Below are positions 52,161 to 61,671 of a stretch of DNA of 64,000 nucleotides, piece by piece. Both the position numbers and the translations under genes were made by a program. The notes beneath the pieces were generated by a model, which was not told the DNA's origin, searched no databases, and worked only from the letters and a program-made list of their open reading frames with translations. Numbering within the stretch: position 1 is the stretch's first letter; each line of letters opens with the position of its first letter. Source of the stretch: Winogradskyella ouciana (GTDB taxonomy: Bacteria > Bacteroidota > Bacteroidia > Flavobacteriales > Flavobacteriaceae); the NCBI RefSeq assembly GCF_009709615.1, contig NZ_WJYA01000006.1:124001-188000 (forward strand), read 5' to 3'.

Positions 52161-53033
52161 ATGGCATCAGGCTTCTTTGCTTTACTAGATGATATTGCGA
52201 CACTTATGGACGATGTAGCTACTATGACCAAAGTGTCAACTCGTAAAACTGCAGGTATTTTAGGTGATGATTTAGCGGTAAATGCCGAAAAGGCTTCAGG
52301 CTTTAGCCCATCTAGAGAATTACCTGTGCTTTGGGCTATTTCAAAAGGATCATTAATAAATAAAATCATCATTTTGCCACTGGCATTTTTAATGAGTGCT
52401 TTTGTTCCTAAGTTGGTCGTTGTTGTTTTATTATTAGGAGGCCTATATCTTGCTTATGAAGGTGCTGAAAAAATTTACGAATTCTTTTTTCACAAAAATG
52501 AAGATAAAGTAATAGCAGCTACAAAGGACGTATCTCCAGAGGAACTTATAAAACTTGAAAAATCAAAAATAAAATCTGCTATTATTACTGATTTTATACT
52601 TTCTGTTGAAATTGTAATTATAGCCTTAGGTACAGTGGTAGAAGAAGTATTAACGACTCAGATTATTGTAGTTTCAATAGTTGCGCTTATTGCTACGGTA
52701 GGTGTTTACGGTATCGTTGCCTTCATTGTCAGAATGGACGATATGGGCCTAAAATTAATTAAAAAGAGCAAATCCAAATCTAGCTTTGTATTTAATCTTG
52801 GTACAGGATTGATAAAGGCATTGCCATGGGTGGTAAAATCTTTATCCGTAATCGGTACTTTAGCCTTGTTGTTAGTTTCGGGAGGAATTTTTGTTCACAA
52901 TGTGGAATTTTTACATCATGTTTTAGAAGGTATTCCAGGAATTTTGAGAGATTTTATTATAGGTCTCGGAGTAGGAATAGTTTGTTTGTTGGTTGTAAAA
53001 GCTATTAAATTGATGTTGCCAAAAAAGACTTAG
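52161..53033 (+). CDS. DUF808 family membrane protein
   Basis: A 290-residue inner-membrane protein matching the DUF808 (YedI-like) family along its length: ASGFFALLDDIATLMDDVA and KTAGILGDDLAVNAEKASG at the start, a first pair of helices near 70-110, a soluble loop with an FFHKNEDK segment, then helices near 135-155, 160-185 and at the end. The family has no established function; other members have been suggested to transport, without proof. The gene is 15 bases downstream of pssA. It converges on lptB with a three-base gap. Confidence 0.85.
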   Translation: MASGFFALLDDIATLMDDVATMTKVSTRKTAGILGDDLAVNAEKASGFSPSRELPVLWAISKGSLINKIIILPLAFLMSAFVPKLVVVVLLLGGLYLAYEGAEKIYEFFFHKNEDKVIAATKDVSPEELIKLEKSKIKSAIITDFILSVEIVIIALGTVVEEVLTTQIIVVSIVALIATVGVYGIVAFIVRMDDMGLKLIKKSKSKSSFVFNLGTGLIKALPWVVKSLSVIGTLALLLVSGGIFVHNVEFLHHVLEGIPGILRDFIIGLGVGIVCLLVVKAIKLMLPKKT

Positions 53034-53036
53034 CAT

Positions 53037-53777
53037 TTAAAACTCCAACTTCTTCTTACGAAGCTCAAAGTTCTGACCTAAATAAACCTTACGAACCATT
53101 TCATCATTTGCCAATTCTTCTGGCTCACCAGCTTTTAGGATACCACCTTCAAACATTAAATACGTTCTGTCGGTAATAGCCAAGGTTTCCTGTACGTTGT
53201 GGTCGGTAATAAGAATACCAATATTCTTTTTGGTCAGTTTTGCGATAATACGTTGAATATCCTCTACTGCCACAGGGTCTACACCTGCAAATGGCTCATC
53301 CAACAGAATAAAATTTGGGTCGGTCGCTAGAGCACGAGCAATTTCGGTACGTCGTCGTTCGCCACCAGAAAGCAAGTCACCTCTATTGGTTCTAATATGC
53401 CCCAAACCAAACTCCTCGATTAGGGATTCCATTTTTTCGTGCTGTTCTTTCTTGCTTAATTTGGTCAATTGAAGTACACTTAGAATATTATCCTCAATAC
53501 TGAGTTTTCTAAAAACAGAAGCCTCTTGTGCTAAATATCCAATACCGTTTTGGGCACGTTTGTACATTGGGTACTTGGTGATGTTGGTGTTATCCAAGTA
53601 GATATTTCCGCCATTGGGTTTAATAATGCCCACAATCATGTAAAACGATGTTGTTTTACCAGCGCCATTAGGACCAAGTAAACCGACAATCTCTCCTTGG
53701 TTGACTTCAAGAGAAACATCCTTTACTACTTTTCGTCCGCTGTAGGACTTCATTAAATGTTCTGCACGTAACTTCAT
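53037..53777 (-). CDS. lptB: LPS export ABC transporter ATP-binding protein LptB
   Basis: A 246-residue ATPase of the LptB2FG complex that pulls LPS from the inner membrane toward the outer membrane. Motifs: Walker [13 protein letters not shown]-loop [18 protein letters not shown], signature [17 protein letters not shown], Walker [14 protein letters not shown] and switch His in ITDHNVQE. The FRKLSIEDN and DEPFAGVDP segments are diagnostic of LptB over other ABC ATPases. It ends a minus-strand run after tatC and a CMD-family gene, 76 bases after the latter. Confidence 0.93.
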   Translation of the reverse strand: MKLRAEHLMKSYSGRKVVKDVSLEVNQGEIVGLLGPNGAGKTTSFYMIVGIIKPNGGNIYLDNTNITKYPMYKRAQNGIGYLAQEASVFRKLSIEDNILSVLQLTKLSKKEQHEKMESLIEEFGLGHIRTNRGDLLSGGERRRTEIARALATDPNFILLDEPFAGVDPVAVEDIQRIIAKLTKKNIGILITDHNVQETLAITDRTYLMFEGGILKAGEPEELANDEMVRKVYLGQNFELRKKKLEF

Positions 53778-53853
53778 AAATACTTGCTTATAACGCTAAA
53801 AATAATAAAATGATATAGACTCAGATAAGTGTTGTCCCAGTTTTATTAAAAGT

Positions 53854-54210
53854 TTAACCTTGTGAGTGATGTTCTTCCAAAGCTTCCCAATACTCATGCG
53901 CACGTCTTAAATGCGGAATGACGATTGTACCACCAATTAATGTGGCGATACCCAGCGCTTCACTAATTTCAGCTTTGGTTAAGCCTTCTTTGTGCGAAGA
54001 CTCGAGATGATATTTTACGCAATCATCACATCGCAAAACAGTTGATGCTACCAAGCCTAAAAGCTCTTTGGTTTTTTTATCGAGAGCACCTTCAGCAAAT
54101 GCATTGGTGTCGAGATTAAAAATGCGTTTTACAATTTTATTGTTGTCCGCTAAGATTTTATCGTTCATTCTAGAACGGTAATCATTGAATTCTTTAACGA
54201 TATCAGACAT
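53854..54210 (-). CDS. Carboxymuconolactone decarboxylase (AhpD-like) family protein
   Basis: A 118-residue all-helical protein of the CMD family. It has the AhpD-like redox motif VLRCDDCVKYHLESSHKEG, with C61, C64 and H68, and LTKAEISEALGIATLIGG in the next helix. Proteins of this type act as alkylhydroperoxidase-like thiol reductants, though many have unknown substrates. It lies 2 bases after tatC, so it is co-transcribed with the kdsD-tatC unit. Confidence 0.85.
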   Translation of the reverse strand: MSDIVKEFNDYRSRMNDKILADNNKIVKRIFNLDTNAFAEGALDKKTKELLGLVASTVLRCDDCVKYHLESSHKEGLTKAEISEALGIATLIGGTIVIPHLRRAHEYWEALEEHHSQG

Positions 54211-54212
54211 AA

Positions 54213-55046
54213 TTATTTGGTCTTAACTTTTGATTGTTTTCTATTTTGATTTTTCACCACAACTGCCGAAATATAAATACTTACTTGGTACAGTATTAAA
54301 ATTGGTATGGCTACAATTACCTGACTCGCAATATCTGGAGGTGTAATAATTGCCGACAATATTAAAACAATAACAAGGGCATATTTTCTGTATTTTTTTA
54401 AAAACTGCGGAGTCACCAAACCTATTTTAGTTAAAAAGTATATGATAATAGGTAACTCAAAGACAAATCCTGAAGCTAAAGCAGACGAGCGTACTATGGC
54501 AATAACAGAGCTAACATCAAACTCGTTGGAAATTTGTTCACTAATCTGGTAGTTGGCTAAAAAGTTAATGGATAACGGAGTCACTATATAATAGCCAAAT
54601 AAAACTCCTGTAAAAAATAGTAGCGAAGCCACTACCAGAAACCCTCTCGAACTTTTACGTTCGTTGTCCTTTAAGCCAGGACTGATAAAGCTCCATAGTT
54701 GATAAAGTACATAAGGAAAAGCGACAATAAATCCTGCGTAAATGGATGTCCAGATATGAGCAGAAAACTGTCCTGCAACCGTTCTATTCTGAATTATAAA
54801 TGGAAATTTATCAGCACAAAACGTGTTGTCTGTCATTCCGAAAAACTTTGAAACTTGGCAAAGTCCATTATAGGTGAGGAAATCCATTCTTGTTGGTCCA
54901 AAAATAATGACATCAAAAATAAATTTCTTGCAGATAAATGCTAACGTCGCAGCAATTACAATGCCCAGAGTCGCTCTTATTAAATGCCATCTTAAATCTT
55001 CAAGATGATCTAGAAAAGACATTTCGTCAATATTCTTCTTCGCCAT
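54213..55046 (-). CDS. tatC: Twin-arginine translocase subunit TatC
   Basis: A 277-residue six-helix inner-membrane protein that recognises twin-arginine signal peptides on folded proteins. The cytosolic N terminus MSFLDHLEDLRWHLIRA is the conserved signal-binding element. PYVLYQLWSFISPGLKDNE and the late RKYALVIVLILSAIITPPD are also classic. A ~20-residue insertion with FFGMTDNTFCADKFPF is seen between the first two helices, as usual in Bacteroidota. It overlaps kdsD by one base. No tatA/B gene is nearby. Confidence 0.95.
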   Translation of the reverse strand: MAKKNIDEMSFLDHLEDLRWHLIRATLGIVIAATLAFICKKFIFDVIIFGPTRMDFLTYNGLCQVSKFFGMTDNTFCADKFPFIIQNRTVAGQFSAHIWTSIYAGFIVAFPYVLYQLWSFISPGLKDNERKSSRGFLVVASLLFFTGVLFGYYIVTPLSINFLANYQISEQISNEFDVSSVIAIVRSSALASGFVFELPIIIYFLTKIGLVTPQFLKKYRKYALVIVLILSAIITPPDIASQVIVAIPILILYQVSIYISAVVVKNQNRKQSKVKTK

Positions 55047-56011
55047 TATATAATGCCTTCTTTTATTAAATCATGAAGATGAACAACACCAGCATATCTG
55101 CCATTGCTCTCCACAAGTAATTGTGAGATTCCAAATTCTTCCATAACCTCCTTAGCATCAACAGCCATAGCATCTTCGTTGATAAGTCTTGGGCTATTGC
55201 TCATTATATCCTTTGCTTTTAGACCAGCAATATCATCACTTTTGCTCAGCATTCGTCTTAAATCTCCATCAGTGATAATACCAACAATGTTGTCATTATC
55301 TATCACAGCGGTAACACCAAGCATCTTTTCTGTGATTTCAACAATCACCTCTTTTAAACTGGCTTCGAGTCCCACTTGAGGTTTCATGTTTTGAGATGAT
55401 AAATCGTTTACCCTTAAATACAGACGTTTGCCAAGCGCACCACCAGGATGGTATTTAGCAAAATCCTTGCTAGAGAAGCCTCTTAAGTCTAGCAAACTTA
55501 CTGCCAACGCATCTCCCATAACCAGTTGCGCTGTAGTACTTGTTGTAGGTGCCAAGTTATTTGGGCAAGCTTCTTGCTCCACATAGACATTCAATACAAA
55601 ATCGGCTTGTTGACCCAGAAAAGAATCTTTATTGCCTGTAATAGCAATCATTTTATTTTTGGCATTCTTAATAAGAGGTACCAAGACTTTAATTTCGGGA
55701 GTGTTGCCACTTTTAGATATGCAAATAACCACATCATCTTTAAGTATCAACCCTAAATCGCCATGAATGGCATCCGCTGCATGCATAAAAATGGCAGGTG
55801 TTCCTGTGGAATTTAAAGTGGCTACAATCTTATTGGCAATTATAGCACTTTTGCCAATGCCAGTAATGATAACACGACCTTTTGAGTTATATATCAATTC
55901 AACCGCATGGGCGAAGTCTTCTGTAAGTAAATCCGACAAGTTTGCAATCGCTTTACTTTCAGTATCTATTGTGCTTTTAGCAATGCTTAAAATGGATGAT
56001 GCAGTGTTCAA
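55046..56011 (-). CDS. kdsD: Arabinose-5-phosphate isomerase, KdsD/KpsF type
   Basis: A 321-residue enzyme making D-arabinose 5-phosphate from ribulose 5-phosphate, the first step to Kdo. The SIS domain (about 35-170) has GRVIITGIGKSAIIANKIVATLNSTG split over the phosphate-binding loop, AIHGDLGLI and CISKSGNTPEI. HPGGALGKRLYLRV leads into two CBS domains (about 205-321), the second with GISQLLVESNGRYAGVVHLHDL. It starts the minus-strand kdsD-tatC-CMD unit and is divergent from recQ. The Kdo link fits lptB and the LPS-like features of the locus. Confidence 0.92.
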   Translation of the reverse strand: MNTASSILSIAKSTIDTESKAIANLSDLLTEDFAHAVELIYNSKGRVIITGIGKSAIIANKIVATLNSTGTPAIFMHAADAIHGDLGLILKDDVVICISKSGNTPEIKVLVPLIKNAKNKMIAITGNKDSFLGQQADFVLNVYVEQEACPNNLAPTTSTTAQLVMGDALAVSLLDLRGFSSKDFAKYHPGGALGKRLYLRVNDLSSQNMKPQVGLEASLKEVIVEITEKMLGVTAVIDNDNIVGIITDGDLRRMLSKSDDIAGLKAKDIMSNSPRLINEDAMAVDAKEVMEEFGISQLLVESNGRYAGVVHLHDLIKEGII

Positions 56012-56099
56012 AACTAATTTTGTATTGGGTTTTTTAAATTTAAAGAAATTACTATCTTTAAAGTTATTGCAAATGTATATAAAATAGTTATAGGGATTA

Positions 56100-58301
56100 A
56101 TGAGTATTGCAGAAATTGACTTACACTCCGCACTAAAAAAATACTTTGGTTTTTCTGGGTTTAAAGGTCTTCAAGAAGAGGTTATAAAAAATGTTGTAAA
56201 CGGTAACAATACTTTTGTTATTATGCCCACTGGTGGTGGGAAATCGTTATGCTACCAATTACCGGCTTTAATAAAAGAAGGTACCGCAATTGTTGTGTCT
56301 CCGCTTATCGCGTTGATGAAAAACCAAGTGGATGCTATTAGAGCGGTGTCAGAACACGAAGGTGTTGCGCACGTTTTAAATTCATCTTTGAATAAAACCG
56401 AGGTAAAACGTGTTAAGGATGATATCAGCAACGGTATTACAAAGTTGTTGTATGTGGCACCAGAGTCGTTGACCAAGGAAGAATATGTGGACTTCTTAAA
56501 AACACAGAAAATTTCTTTTATGGCCGTGGACGAAGCGCACTGTATCAGTGAATGGGGACACGATTTTAGACCAGAGTACAGAAATTTAAAAACCATCATT
56601 AAACGAATAGGTGATGATATTCCGATTGTTGGATTAACCGCTACGGCCACTCCAAAAGTACAGGAAGATATTCTAAAGAGTTTAGGGATGCCAGATGCCG
56701 TAACTTTTAAGGCGTCGTTTAACAGACCCAACCTATTTTACGAAGTACGTCCAAAAACCAAAAATGTTGATGCGGATATTATCCGATTCATTAAACAAAA
56801 TGAAGGAAAATCTGGTATTGTATATTGCCTGAGCAGAAAACGTGTTGAGGAATTGGCACAGGTGCTACAGGTCAACGGAATTAAAGCCGTGCCTTACCAT
56901 GCAGGATTGGATGCCAAAACCAGAGTGAAACATCAAGATATGTTTTTGATGGAAGATACAGACGTTGTTGTGGCGACCATTGCATTCGGAATGGGAATCG
57001 ATAAACCCGATGTGCGTTTTGTGATCCATCACGATATTCCTAAAAGTATAGAAAGTTATTACCAAGAAACGGGTCGTGCTGGTCGCGATGGTGGCGAAGG
57101 TCACTGTTTGGCGTACTACGCCTATAAAGATATAGAGAAGCTCGAAAAGTTTATGTCTGGTAAGCCTGTGGCAGAACAAGAAATTGGTCATGCTTTGTTA
57201 CAGGAAGTTGTGGCATTTGCCGAAACCTCCATGTCTAGACGAAAATTCATCTTGCATTATTTTGGTGAGGAATTCGATAATGAAACTGGCGAAGGTGGAG
57301 ATATGGATGATAACGTCCGTAATCCTAAAAAGCAAGTTGAGGCACAAGATGATGTTAAGATTCTTTTAGATACGGTACAAAAAACCAATGAAAAATATAA
57401 AGCCAAGGATTTAGTACAAGTAATCATTGGTCAATCCAATGCACTTATTGGTTCGCATAAAACAGACACACAACCATTTTTTGGCATCGGGAAACATAAA
57501 GATGCCAGATATTGGATGGCGTTGATTCGTCAGGTGATTGTGGCAGGCTACCTTAAAAAGGATATCGAAACCTATGGTGTGTTACGATTGAGCGAATCTG
57601 GAAAATCATTTATTGAGAAGCCAAAATCATTTATGATGGCAGAGGACCACGTCTATGACGAAGGTTCTAATGATGGCATTGTGACCAACGCCAAAGGAGG
57701 TGGAGCTGTAGCTGATGAAAAGCTAATGAGCATGCTTAAGGATTTACGAAAGCGTAATGCCAAAAAATTAGGTGTGCCACCATTTGTTATTTTTCAGGAT
57801 CCTTCCTTAGAGGATATGGCTTTAAAATATCCGATAACCATAGACGAATTGTCTAACGTGCATGGAGTAGGTGAAAGCAAAGCCAAAAAGTATGGAAAAG
57901 ACTTTGTAGCTCTGATTTCGGATTATGTTGAAGACAATGATATAATGCGACCAGATGATATGGTGGTGAAGTCCACAGGCTCTAACTCTGCGCTAAAACT
58001 TTACATTATCCAAAATGTGGATAGAAAACTACGCTTAGATGATATTGCGTCTTCAAAAGGTATGGAAATGCCTGATTTTATAAAGGAAATGGAAGCCATT
58101 GTCTATTCTGGTACCAAACTTAACATCAATTACTGGATTGATGAAATCCTAGACGAAGACCAACAGGAAGAAATCCATGACTACTTTATGGAATCTGAAA
58201 GCGATAAAATCTCTGATGCTATTGAAGAATTTGATGGTGACTACGAAGACGAGGAACTCCGCCTATACCGTATTAAGTTTATGAGTGAGGTGGCGAATTA
58301 G
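56100..58301 (+). CDS. recQ: RecQ-family DNA helicase, zinc-less RQC
   Basis: A 733-residue 3'-5' helicase. Helicase motifs: [16 protein letters not shown] (about 42-57), [61 protein letters not shown] and [12 protein letters not shown]. In the RQC region the four zinc cysteines of E. coli RecQ are absent: [16 protein letters not shown] is followed by [11 protein letters not shown] where CGNCDxC would be. An HRDC domain (about 530-610, [18 protein letters not shown]) and an acidic tail follow. This Cys-free form looks like a Bacteroidota variant. It repairs stalled or recombining DNA. Confidence 0.94.
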   Translation: MSIAEIDLHSALKKYFGFSGFKGLQEEVIKNVVNGNNTFVIMPTGGGKSLCYQLPALIKEGTAIVVSPLIALMKNQVDAIRAVSEHEGVAHVLNSSLNKTEVKRVKDDISNGITKLLYVAPESLTKEEYVDFLKTQKISFMAVDEAHCISEWGHDFRPEYRNLKTIIKRIGDDIPIVGLTATATPKVQEDILKSLGMPDAVTFKASFNRPNLFYEVRPKTKNVDADIIRFIKQNEGKSGIVYCLSRKRVEELAQVLQVNGIKAVPYHAGLDAKTRVKHQDMFLMEDTDVVVATIAFGMGIDKPDVRFVIHHDIPKSIESYYQETGRAGRDGGEGHCLAYYAYKDIEKLEKFMSGKPVAEQEIGHALLQEVVAFAETSMSRRKFILHYFGEEFDNETGEGGDMDDNVRNPKKQVEAQDDVKILLDTVQKTNEKYKAKDLVQVIIGQSNALIGSHKTDTQPFFGIGKHKDARYWMALIRQVIVAGYLKKDIETYGVLRLSESGKSFIEKPKSFMMAEDHVYDEGSNDGIVTNAKGGGAVADEKLMSMLKDLRKRNAKKLGVPPFVIFQDPSLEDMALKYPITIDELSNVHGVGESKAKKYGKDFVALISDYVEDNDIMRPDDMVVKSTGSNSALKLYIIQNVDRKLRLDDIASSKGMEMPDFIKEMEAIVYSGTKLNINYWIDEILDEDQQEEIHDYFMESESDKISDAIEEFDGDYEDEELRLYRIKFMSEVAN

Positions 58302-58343
58302 AAGAGATTCTTATTATTAAAATTTACGATTCAAGATACTAGA

Positions 58344-59273
58344 ATGGCATTATTTAGAATAGAAAAGCACGAGCAGTTAAAAAACATTAAAGAACAGCCC
58401 TTTAAGCTCGAAAAAGATATTCAATCACTAACAGAAAATAATTTAGAGACAATATTCGGACTTGAATTTGTGAAAACCGAATTTAGACTTAACAGTTTTC
58501 GAATTGATACATTGGCATTCGATCGTGAATCAGGAACTTTCGTGATAATTGAGTATAAACGAGATAAAAATTTTAGCGTAATTGATCAAGGCTATGCATA
58601 CTTGTCTTTAATGTTAAACAATAAAGCTGATTTCATCTTGGAATTTAATGAAAATTCAATTGACACCTTAAAGAGAAGAGATGTTGACTGGTCTCAGTCA
58701 AGAGTAGTATTTATCTCACCATCTTTTACTACCTATCAAAAGGAGGCTATTAATTTTAAAGATTTACCAATTGAGTTGTGGGAAATTAAAAGGTACAATA
58801 ACCAAACAGTAAATTTTAATCAAATTAAGACTTCTGGTGCACAGGAAAGTATTAAGTCAATCAGTAGACAAGATGAAACTATAGAAAAAGTAAGTAAAGA
58901 GATTAAGGTTTATACGGAAATTGACCATATAAACAATGGAAATACCGAAATTCAGGAATTATATGGTAGATTGAAAGAAGGTATTCTAAATTTGGAAGAT
59001 AATATTTCTATTCAAGCTAAAAAACAAACCATTGGTTTTAGGATTGAGAACAATATTTTTTGTGATATAGTTGTTTTAGCAAAGAGCATAAAAATGTATT
59101 TAAATTTAAAAAGTGGAGAACTAAAAGATGAAAAAGGCATCACTAGAGATGTTTCTAATGTTGGTCATTGGGGAAATGGATCGTATGAAATCAAAATGAG
59201 TGATACTGAAAATCTCGAGTATATTTTAAGCTTAATTAAGCAATCCCTAAGAATAAATAAAAATAAAATCTAA
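58344..59273 (+). CDS. PD-(D/E)XK-like nuclease-fold protein with DUF5655-like C terminus
   Basis: A 309-residue soluble protein. The N-terminal ~160 residues follow the NucS/DUF91-type nuclease core: RIDTLAFDRE with D55, then FVIIEYKRDKN with E70 and K72, and IDQGYAYLSLML (Q82) after it. WSQSRVVFISPSFTTYQKEAI and LPIELWEIKRY continue the pattern. After a linker, residues about 195-305 have KVYTEIDHIN, KQTIGFRIENNIFCDIVVLAKSIKMYLNLK and GSYEIKMSDTENLEYILSLIKQS, like DUF5655. The substrate is unknown. It follows recQ by 42 bases on the same strand; a joint role in DNA repair is possible but not shown. Confidence 0.72.
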   Translation: MALFRIEKHEQLKNIKEQPFKLEKDIQSLTENNLETIFGLEFVKTEFRLNSFRIDTLAFDRESGTFVIIEYKRDKNFSVIDQGYAYLSLMLNNKADFILEFNENSIDTLKRRDVDWSQSRVVFISPSFTTYQKEAINFKDLPIELWEIKRYNNQTVNFNQIKTSGAQESIKSISRQDETIEKVSKEIKVYTEIDHINNGNTEIQELYGRLKEGILNLEDNISIQAKKQTIGFRIENNIFCDIVVLAKSIKMYLNLKSGELKDEKGITRDVSNVGHWGNGSYEIKMSDTENLEYILSLIKQSLRINKNKI

Positions 59274-59308
59274 GAATAGACTAGATCTAAGAAAACTTTA
59301 TATAACAA

Positions 59309-59752
59309 CTATTCCTCCTCATCAAAACCTTCATACTTACCAAAGGTAATCTCCTTATTTTTAACCTTTAGTAAGATATTCTTCAACTTAGCTTTTTCTA
59401 AAGCCTTAATATCAGCTTCCTCAATCTGAAAGTCTATTTTGGTAATATATCGTCCTTTGACGTCGGTAGGGTCAGATTCAAATTCAATGGAATCAGAGTC
59501 TAATTGTAATTCAAAACTCTCACCACTAAAGATCAGCTGAGCACCATTTTTAACCTTAACCTTTAACTGGCCAACAATAATGGTTTGAAAAAAGAAGTAG
59601 CCACCCAATTCATTAAGACCAGCAAAAAGCACATTGTTATCAGACACCGCATAAGGTTGATGCTCTATAGACGCAATAATAGCCTCAATAGTGTCATCGG
59701 TGTTTTGTGTTGACTCTGTTTTATTAAATAGTTTAGAAAATGAAAAGGCCAT
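59309..59752 (-). CDS. Conserved hypothetical protein
   Basis: A 147-residue soluble acidic protein with no signal peptide or helix bundle: N-terminal FSFSKLFNKTESTQNTDDTIEAI, a beta-rich core (GGYFFFQTIIVGQLKVKVKNGAQLIF split by turns), and a highly charged end (KYEGFDEEE). I do not recognise a family. Similar short proteins occur in flavobacteria as hypothetical. A TAGTTTTG element lies about 15 bases upstream of its ATG. Confidence 0.6.
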   Translation of the reverse strand: MAFSFSKLFNKTESTQNTDDTIEAIIASIEHQPYAVSDNNVLFAGLNELGGYFFFQTIIVGQLKVKVKNGAQLIFSGESFELQLDSDSIEFESDPTDVKGRYITKIDFQIEEADIKALEKAKLKNILLKVKNKEITFGKYEGFDEEE

Positions 59753-59766
59753 AAATTAAATTTTGC

Positions 59767-59774
59767 CAAAACTA
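59767..59774 (-). promoter_or_regulatory. Possible -7 element (TAGTTTTG) of the hypothetical gene
   Basis: On the minus strand TAGTTTTG fits TAnnTTTG exactly, 14 bases before the ATG at 59752. No good -33 TTG was found. Confidence 0.3.
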
Positions 59775-59799
59775 AGAAATTTAATCGTCTAATTTAAAA

Positions 59800-59831
59800 G
59801 ATTGCCGCGCTCGTACCTCGCTCGCAATGAC
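59800..59831. repeat. Dispersed palindromic repeat, GATTGC...GCAATGAC
   Basis: This is the third copy of the element at 4469-4495 and 10855-10880. Here the centre is CGCGCTCGTACCTCGCTC. It lies between a hypothetical gene and a PPIase gene. Confidence 0.5.
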
Positions 59832-59898
59832 ACTTAAATTTTATATGGCTGGTTTTTCAACTTACTACTTCGAGCTTCGAGCTTCCAACTTTACTTTG

Positions 59899-59906
59899 TA
59901 TCTTTG
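59899..59906 (+). promoter_or_regulatory. Promoter -7 element (TATCTTTG) of the PPIase gene
   Basis: TATCTTTGC followed by CACC is the commonest flavobacterial -7 form and start site. The ATG is 24 bases downstream of the element. The -33 region (TTCGAGC) is degenerate. Confidence 0.55.
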
Positions 59907-59930
59907 CACCCTTAAACAAAAGAAAACACA

Positions 59931-60866
59931 ATGCAAGACGGTTTATACGCAAAATTCAACACCTCAAAAGGTGAGATATTGGTTAATTTAGAGTTTGAAA
60001 AAACACCAGGTACAGTAGGTAACTTTGTGGCACTGGCAGAAGGGAATTTAGAAAATTCGGCTAAGCCTCAAGGCACACCTTATTATGATGGTTTAAAATT
60101 CCATAGAGTGATTCCAGATTTTATGATTCAAGGTGGTTGTCCACAAGGTACTGGTACAGGAAATCCAGGTTATAAGTTTGATGATGAGATCCATCCAGAT
60201 TTAAAACACGATGCACCAGGGAAATTATCCATGGCAAATGCTGGTCCTGGCACTAACGGAAGTCAATTTTTTATTACTCACGTAGAAACACCTTGGTTAG
60301 ATGGTAAACATACTGTTTTTGGAAATGTTATAGAAGGACAGGATGTGGTAGATGCTATAGCACAAGGAGACAAGATTGAAAGCTTGGAAATTATTAGAGA
60401 AGGCAAAGCCGCTGAAGATTTTAATGCTGTTGAAGCATTTAGAACGTTTGAAGGTGCGCGTGAAAAGCGCGTAGCTGCCGAGCGTGAAGCTGCAAGAGCT
60501 GAACTCGATAAATTAGCTGCTGGTTTTGACGAAACGGATTCTGGTTTACGTTATAAAGTCATCCAAAAAGGGGATGGTAAAAAAGCCAATAAAGGAGATA
60601 TGGTATCTGTACACTACAAAGGTCAGTTGGCAGACGGAACTGTTTTTGATTCCTCATACAAGAGAAACTCACCATTGGATTTTCAGGTTGGAGTAGGGCA
60701 AGTGATTCCTGGTTGGGACGAAGGTATCTGTTTACTAAATGTAGGTGATAAGGCACGTTTGGTGATTCCAAGTGATTTAGGTTATGGTTCTGCAGGTGCA
60801 GGAGGTGTAATTCCACCAAATGCTACTTTGGTTTTTGATGTTGAGCTTATGGATGTGAAGAGCTAA
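59931..60866 (+). CDS. Cyclophilin-FKBP fusion peptidyl-prolyl isomerase
   Basis: A 311-residue soluble protein with two PPIase families joined. Residues about 1-160 are a cyclophilin: [42 protein letters not shown] and [12 protein letters not shown] charged coiled linker follows (about 165-205, [19 protein letters not shown]), then an FKBP domain (about 205-311): [40 protein letters not shown] and [16 protein letters not shown]. No signal peptide is seen, so the enzyme is cytosolic, a folding catalyst or chaperone. A promoter precedes it and a strong terminator follows. Confidence 0.93.
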   Translation: MQDGLYAKFNTSKGEILVNLEFEKTPGTVGNFVALAEGNLENSAKPQGTPYYDGLKFHRVIPDFMIQGGCPQGTGTGNPGYKFDDEIHPDLKHDAPGKLSMANAGPGTNGSQFFITHVETPWLDGKHTVFGNVIEGQDVVDAIAQGDKIESLEIIREGKAAEDFNAVEAFRTFEGAREKRVAAEREAARAELDKLAAGFDETDSGLRYKVIQKGDGKKANKGDMVSVHYKGQLADGTVFDSSYKRNSPLDFQVGVGQVIPGWDEGICLLNVGDKARLVIPSDLGYGSAGAGGVIPPNATLVFDVELMDVKS

Positions 60867-60903
60867 ACGCTTACTTTTTTCGTAACAAAATGTAATTAAA
60901 ATC

Positions 60904-60928
60904 GTCTCACTTTTAGTGAGACTTTTTT
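60904..60928 (+). terminator. Intrinsic terminator of the PPIase gene
   Basis: GTCTCAC (60904-60910) and GTGAGAC (60916-60922) pair around a TTTTA loop and are followed by six T residues. It starts 37 bases after the stop codon. Confidence 0.85.
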
Positions 60929-60957
60929 ATTTTCAACAAACCAATCATCTAATCAAA

Positions 60958-61662
60958 ATGAAAACCAAAAGCATAATCTTTATTCTATTACTTACAATAA
61001 TTACTGTTAGTTGTTCAAAATCAGTAGAATATTCAGAGGAATTCAAAAAGCAGACTTCAGGGAAATATCTTTACAATCCTGATGAATTAATCTTAGTGTA
61101 TTATGAAGGTGACAAACTTCTTCTCAATTGGAAAGGCGGTGAAATAAAACCCGTAACATTAAGTGAGAATGAATTTTTTGTACCAGATATGTATAAGAAA
61201 TTTCGATTTGTACAGCATCCTAAAACTAAAGAACGTTATCTGTCCGTGATACCAGAAGATAATGAAGACAAAGTCACGTATGACTATTTAAAGGTTGCGG
61301 AAGACTATAAAACACCAAGTCAGCATTTAGTAGATGGAAACTATGAGAAAGCACTGGCTGGTTACTTAGAAATAAAAAAACAAGACTCTACCAGTTCCTA
61401 TATAAGGGAGCGCGACTTTAATAGCATTGGTTACAACCATTTAAGAAAAAACAGATATGACGAAGCTATTGCGGTTTTTAAGCTAAACACTGTTTTACAC
61501 CCAAATAGTTCTAATGTGTACGATAGCCTTGCAGACGCTTATTTGCGCAGTGGTGATAGCTTACAGGCTTATAACAATTATAAAAAAGCACTTGAAATGG
61601 ATCCGCACAACCCACGTGCAGAACGCTATTTGAAAGCTTACAAGCCTAAAAAGAACAATTAA
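60958..61662 (+). CDS. TPR-containing lipoprotein
   Basis: A 234-residue lipoprotein. The ATG at 60958 gives KTKSIIFILLLTIITVSC, a signal with lipobox ending at Cys19; an upstream GTG at 60916 lies in the terminator hairpin and is rejected. A ~90-residue N-terminal part has YLYNPDELILVYYEGDKLLLNWKGG, a beta-rich motif of unknown role. Three tetratricopeptide repeats follow (about 125-225), with NYEKALAGYLEIKKQD, RYDEAIAVFKLNTVLHPNSS and DSLQAYNNYKKALEMDPHN. TPRs mediate protein contacts. It converges on the anti-sigma gene with a 9-base gap. Confidence 0.72.
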   Translation: MKTKSIIFILLLTIITVSCSKSVEYSEEFKKQTSGKYLYNPDELILVYYEGDKLLLNWKGGEIKPVTLSENEFFVPDMYKKFRFVQHPKTKERYLSVIPEDNEDKVTYDYLKVAEDYKTPSQHLVDGNYEKALAGYLEIKKQDSTSSYIRERDFNSIGYNHLRKNRYDEAIAVFKLNTVLHPNSSNVYDSLADAYLRSGDSLQAYNNYKKALEMDPHNPRAERYLKAYKPKKNN

Positions 61663-61671
61663 AGTTACATA

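Noticed and set aside
60916..60957. GTG start for the TPR lipoprotein
   Set aside because: It lies in the terminator hairpin of the PPIase gene, and the later ATG gives a proper lipobox signal.
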